Origin: Cryptomeria japonica
Taxonomy: Eukaryota > Streptophyta > Pinopsida > Cupressales > Cupressaceae
Direction: 5' to 3'
Assembly (NCBI RefSeq): GCF_030272615.1
Contig: NC_081406.1
Coordinates: forward strand, 230,809,396 to 230,873,395
Length of the DNA: 64,000 nt
This document shows, one piece after another, positions 60,080 to 64,000 of this stretch; position 1 is the stretch's first letter; each line of letters opens with the position of its first letter. The notes below the pieces were generated by a model, which worked only from the letters and a program-made list of their open reading frames with translations, did no database searches and was not told where the DNA came from. Made by a program: the position numbers and the translations under genes.

Positions 60080-63000
60080 ACATGGTTTCAAAATCTAGAT
60101 TAAATTATATATTTATGGACTATCTAAATTAAATTATAAATTATAAATAATAAATGGGAAAGAGAGGGGTCCTAAAGATCTAAATTTTAAATTAAAACTA
60201 TGATCTATTATAAATGGACTTAATTATATAGGAGAAAAAGTCAATTACACAACAAGAAAGTTAATGGAATTTGAAATTTGCAAATACACATATTATTTCA
60301 AATTAAAGCATAATTAATTTTAATTAAAATGAGATTATTTTTAATCCTACTATTTCAATTAATTTAATAAAAATAACATCATTTAGAATTAATTAAGATA
60401 GAATTATTATAGAAATTAAATTAATTTAATTAATTTTCATTAAAAATATTAGATATAAAATATTTAACTAATACTAACAAATAAACACAATTTTTGGTAC
60501 GTAATACATATTAAATTAAATAGAAATAAAAATAAAAATACATACTTGCATAGATAAATTTTTAAATAAATAAATATTATGTTTTTGTAATGGCAAAAAA
60601 ATATTTATTTTGGTTTTATTTATTTTATGTAATAAAAAGTATATAAATGATGAATTTTGAGTTGAAATGGTATAGAATAGAATTCGATTTGTTCTTGTGT
60701 GTACTTATTTTTAATGTTTATTATTTGTCTAGTTTAGGTCAAATGTGTAGATAGTGAGGGAAATTGTCTAGATCACTTTTGTACTTGTAGAAATTACTCT
60801 TTAACTTTTAAACTCGAGGTATAGAATAGAATTCAATTTGTTCTAGTATGTACTTAATTTTAAGAATTATTTTTGTTATTTTGTTTATTCTTTGTCTAGT
60901 TTAGGTCAAATATGTAGTGAGAGAAATGATCTAGATCACTTTTGTACTTGTAGAAATTATCCTTTAACTTTTAAACTCAAATAAAAATATGGGGTAGGCT
61001 TTATATCTCCTTGTGACCATTGTGTGTCAACCAAATAGGTAAAAGCATAATTTCATTTGTCCCTTGGTCTTGTATCAATAGCTAATACTAGTTCATTTTA
61101 TACATCATCTAATCATCTAGATCTCTTACATCATACAATTATCATTTACTACTTGCATGCATTACAAAGAGTACATATTAGAGGACTTGTATTGCGCATA
61201 CTTTAAAAATGACCTCTTGAAATTTCATAGGAACCCTAAGGAGACTACTACAAAGATTCATAATATCTTATGTGATATTTTTCATATTATAATTTTATAG
61301 TGGACGACAATACTTTTTTCTTGTACTTTTTTTTTGTAATCTAATGAATAATTATTTCTAGTAGTATATAAATTTTATGGCAATTCAATGCTTATTTTTT
61401 TTGTCAATGTATAATGTTAAACAAAGATGTTGAAATGAGGTTAATATAGAAATTTAAAAATACCATCTAATGAATTGGGAAAGTTAGGGTCTATATCATG
61501 ATGTGTTTAAAGAATTAAATTTTCTAACTCGAGATGATTTTATTTTAAGATCAAGTAAAATATATCAATTATGGGCAAACGGGATACTTTTAGAGAAATT
61601 AAAGTTAACCAAATCTAAGCTAGCCACTCAAATGGTCATGAATCTCTTTCTAGTATGGTCACTAATAATGTTCATAGTGAAAACCATGGTAAGGAACATG
61701 AAGAACTATAAGGCTATGATATGATACTTGTGTTGCTAAGCAAGATATTTCCCTATAGTATTATTGCTTATTTATGCACATCTTCATTTTGAATCTCATT
61801 AATAGTTGGCTATGAATTTACATAGTATATTAGTGAGTAGCCCTTACGTCATAAATATTATTATAGTGTTATCACTCTCATGTCTTCTATCAATGACTGT
61901 GTATTCTTTCACCCACCCTTCATTATTTTTCAATGCATCATAATTTCATCCTACAACTACCACTTTAATAGCCTCTACCACCCTTCTTGTTTGTCTTAGT
62001 GTGACCCCCCCCCTTTCCATTCCTATTTCTAGTGTCACCACCACCTCCCCCCCAACAACTAACTTCTTGTACTTTCCCATCATCCTTCCACATCTATGCA
62101 TACTCGTGTGACTACTAACATTATCCTTTACACCTATGTTACTCTATTATTCTTTCTTATCATCCTATTACCACCTTACCTTATAGTGTGGCTTTTTCTT
62201 CCACTATATTATCATTATCTATTATCCATCACCCTCTTGACTCATCCTCAATTATATCTAATGCTACTTCTACCAGTAATATTTCTAGCTATACCTTGGA
62301 TACAATATTGAAGGACTTTGATACTTTTCCTATTAGTCATGACACTATTACATATTATCTTTTTTGTTAAGCATATCTTGCATTGGAACATATTATATAT
62401 CCAATCCTTTATGGCTATATATAACCTAGATTTGAATTATATAATGGAAAAAGAGATCTCAATGTTCATTTACAAGGTTGTAATGTTGCATGCTGAGATT
62501 TTACATAGAAACTAAATCATTAGCTAAAGTTTCCAATAACCTTAATGGCCATGCCATTCATTTTATTGCTTAGCTCTAGGTTATGTCCATTCTTTCAATA
62601 ATCTAGCTACAACTTCCTTATAACTCTTCCATGTCCATATGGCTTGAAAATAACTAGGAGTGATTTGACTAAATTCTCATATGCTCATATAGAAGTATGA
62701 TCCTTTCAATTCTTTTCATTCACTTCCAATATTTATGAGTTAAAACGAAGCATCTATTAGATGGTAATGAGTTAGAGTCTACATTTCTCTAGAAACTTAT
62801 TCCTTAGATCAAAGATAACATTTACTTCAATAGTTTTGCTTCATTCATATTTTTTGTATGCCCACGAGAAAAATTTTGAACCTAAATTTCTTGTATCCAT
62901 TGGTTTTAAATATGGAACTTCCCTTACTTTTTCTACCAATTCCTACTCTTTGAAATCTCAAAAGAATAATTTTGTTCAAAAAGTGAATGACAATCTTGAG

Positions 63001-64000
63001 ACAATCTAAAGCTAGTGCTAACAAGGAGGTTACTACTTTGAATGATGTATCTTTCAAACCTCAAGGGTCTAGAAAACTTACAAAATTTAGTGTCCAAATA
63101 AAGGATAATATCCTTTAAACTTTAATAATAGTTTGATCAAACTTCATGCATATTTCCTATTGGACCCCTCTAGAGGATTATCTAATTGTTTTAATGCAAT
63201 TTTTTTTTATAATTTTCTTATAGTTAATAGACACCACATCATTTTTATGTAGAGCTCAAGCATAAAATCCAAGATCTCATTAATAATAATGGAATTTATG
63301 TTAATGATACGATTGGTGGGTGAAATCATTTGGTCGCTCCATCAAAGGATCTTATTTATTCTAAGGTTCATACACATATGGGTAGATATTTTATATATGT
63401 ACAACATGTTGGTTTTGTTGACAAGTCTATTTCCAAATTTTTCCATCTTAGAAGTTGTTATGTTAGGTTTGAGTTTGTCCTATTGATAAAGCAATTAAAT
63501 TTGTGAGCTAGAGTCTTCCAAAATATTGGTCTCTTTAATAATACTCTTGTACCTATTTAAACCTAAGTAATGTTGGTTTGAAATAATATCTTTGTGTAGA
63601 TATTTTTTTAACAATATTAGACTATGCATATTTATTATAATATTAAAGTAACTTGTCATTGATCATTATTGATCACTTAAGTTTTTAACTTGTAACATTT
63701 TATGACTAGTTACTAATTTAGCAGCTTGCAATAAGTCAATGTTCAAGCTAGTATATCTTCTACTTCCCTGTATCCATACAAGGATATATGTCATTGATAT
63801 TTCTAAACTATAAAATTAGACTTGTTTGTGTATTATATGACATCATATCATTATTCAATAACATTAACTAGTTAAGAGGCTAAATCAATCAACTAGGCAC
63901 TCTATTCTCAATGGTTGTGGGTAAATGTTGCTTTGTAAGAAGTTAGATTTCTAACCCTTTTATGTCTAGTTGCAGCCCATTTTACCATTGATCGTGCTAC
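60080..64000. other. AT-rich DNA with faint retroelement traces
   Basis: No intact gene. 60669-60983 is a tandem duplication. 61500-61720 and 62860-63120 have short open stretches with gag-like composition, and 63242-63500 contains LKHKIQDLINNNGIYVND, which resembles the gag-to-protease linker of plant Ty3/gypsy elements. These are probably remains of one old plus-strand element with many breaks. The rest shows nothing I can support. Confidence 0.35.
60669..60983. repeat. Tandem duplication with ~150-bp period
   Basis: Two diverged copies, 60669-60819 and 60820-60983. Each starts GGTATAGAATAGAATTC and contains TTGTCTAGTTTAGGTCAAAT, then TCTAGATCACTTTTGTACTT and TTTAACTTTTAAACTC. The second copy carries a small extra insertion. 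Confidence 0.9.

Overview
This 64 kb window looks like repeat-rich nuclear DNA from a seed plant with a large genome. A gymnosperm is my guess, from the style and nesting of the LTR elements, but nothing in the sequence settles it. The only host gene I can reconstruct end to end is a minus-strand, eight-exon gene for a plant WD40-like protein of 462 residues (coding span 18848-22342). Its eight coding pieces add up to 1389 bases with no internal stop. Almost everything else is mobile-element fossil, often one element inside another.

Layout. (A) 1 to about 11748, minus: an old Ty3/gypsy chromovirus, cut by the left window edge. (B) 3573-9812, minus: a second chromovirus inserted into A's protease region, with 781-793 bp LTRs and a target duplication. 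11749-14556: low-information DNA, a 60-bp tandem duplication, a broken reading frame and an LTR-like remnant. (D) 14557 to about 17930: a probable minus-oriented solo LTR with an array of 41-bp repeats and 37-bp hairpins. 18252-22342: a short plus-strand coding fragment and the WD40-like gene. 22343-24370: promoter side and AT-rich DNA. (G) 24371-24931 and 36355-38070: one array of ~130-bp units built from long palindromes. (H) 24932-36354, minus: a Ty3/gypsy element inserted into that array, flanked by AGGAC on both sides. Its right LTR appears to be 5.9 kb long and holds a reading frame of roughly 1,200 codons plus 17 short palindromes.

38071-42040: microsatellites and a degraded plus-strand frame. 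(J) 42044-43461 and 56949-58790, minus: an unassigned transposase-like gene, split by (K), a Ty1/copia element at 43462-56948. K is itself split by (L), a non-autonomous LTR element at 46893-53861 with 2.3 kb LTRs and the target duplication AATCA. 58785-59380: a foldback made of four copies of one module. 59440-60075: a block of more mixed composition. 60080-64000: AT-rich DNA with a 150-bp tandem duplication and faint retroelement traces.

The most unusual material is in element H. A long open frame lies in the U3 part of an LTR, upstream of the LTR's own TATA box, and is preceded by an array of ~28-bp palindromes whose two arms change together from unit to unit. Palindrome arrays also occur in the probable U3 of D and throughout array G. 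H and L share an unusual primer-site sequence, which suggests they use the same tRNA and that L may depend on H-like relatives. Boundaries and domain names come from reading the sequence by eye; no database search was possible.
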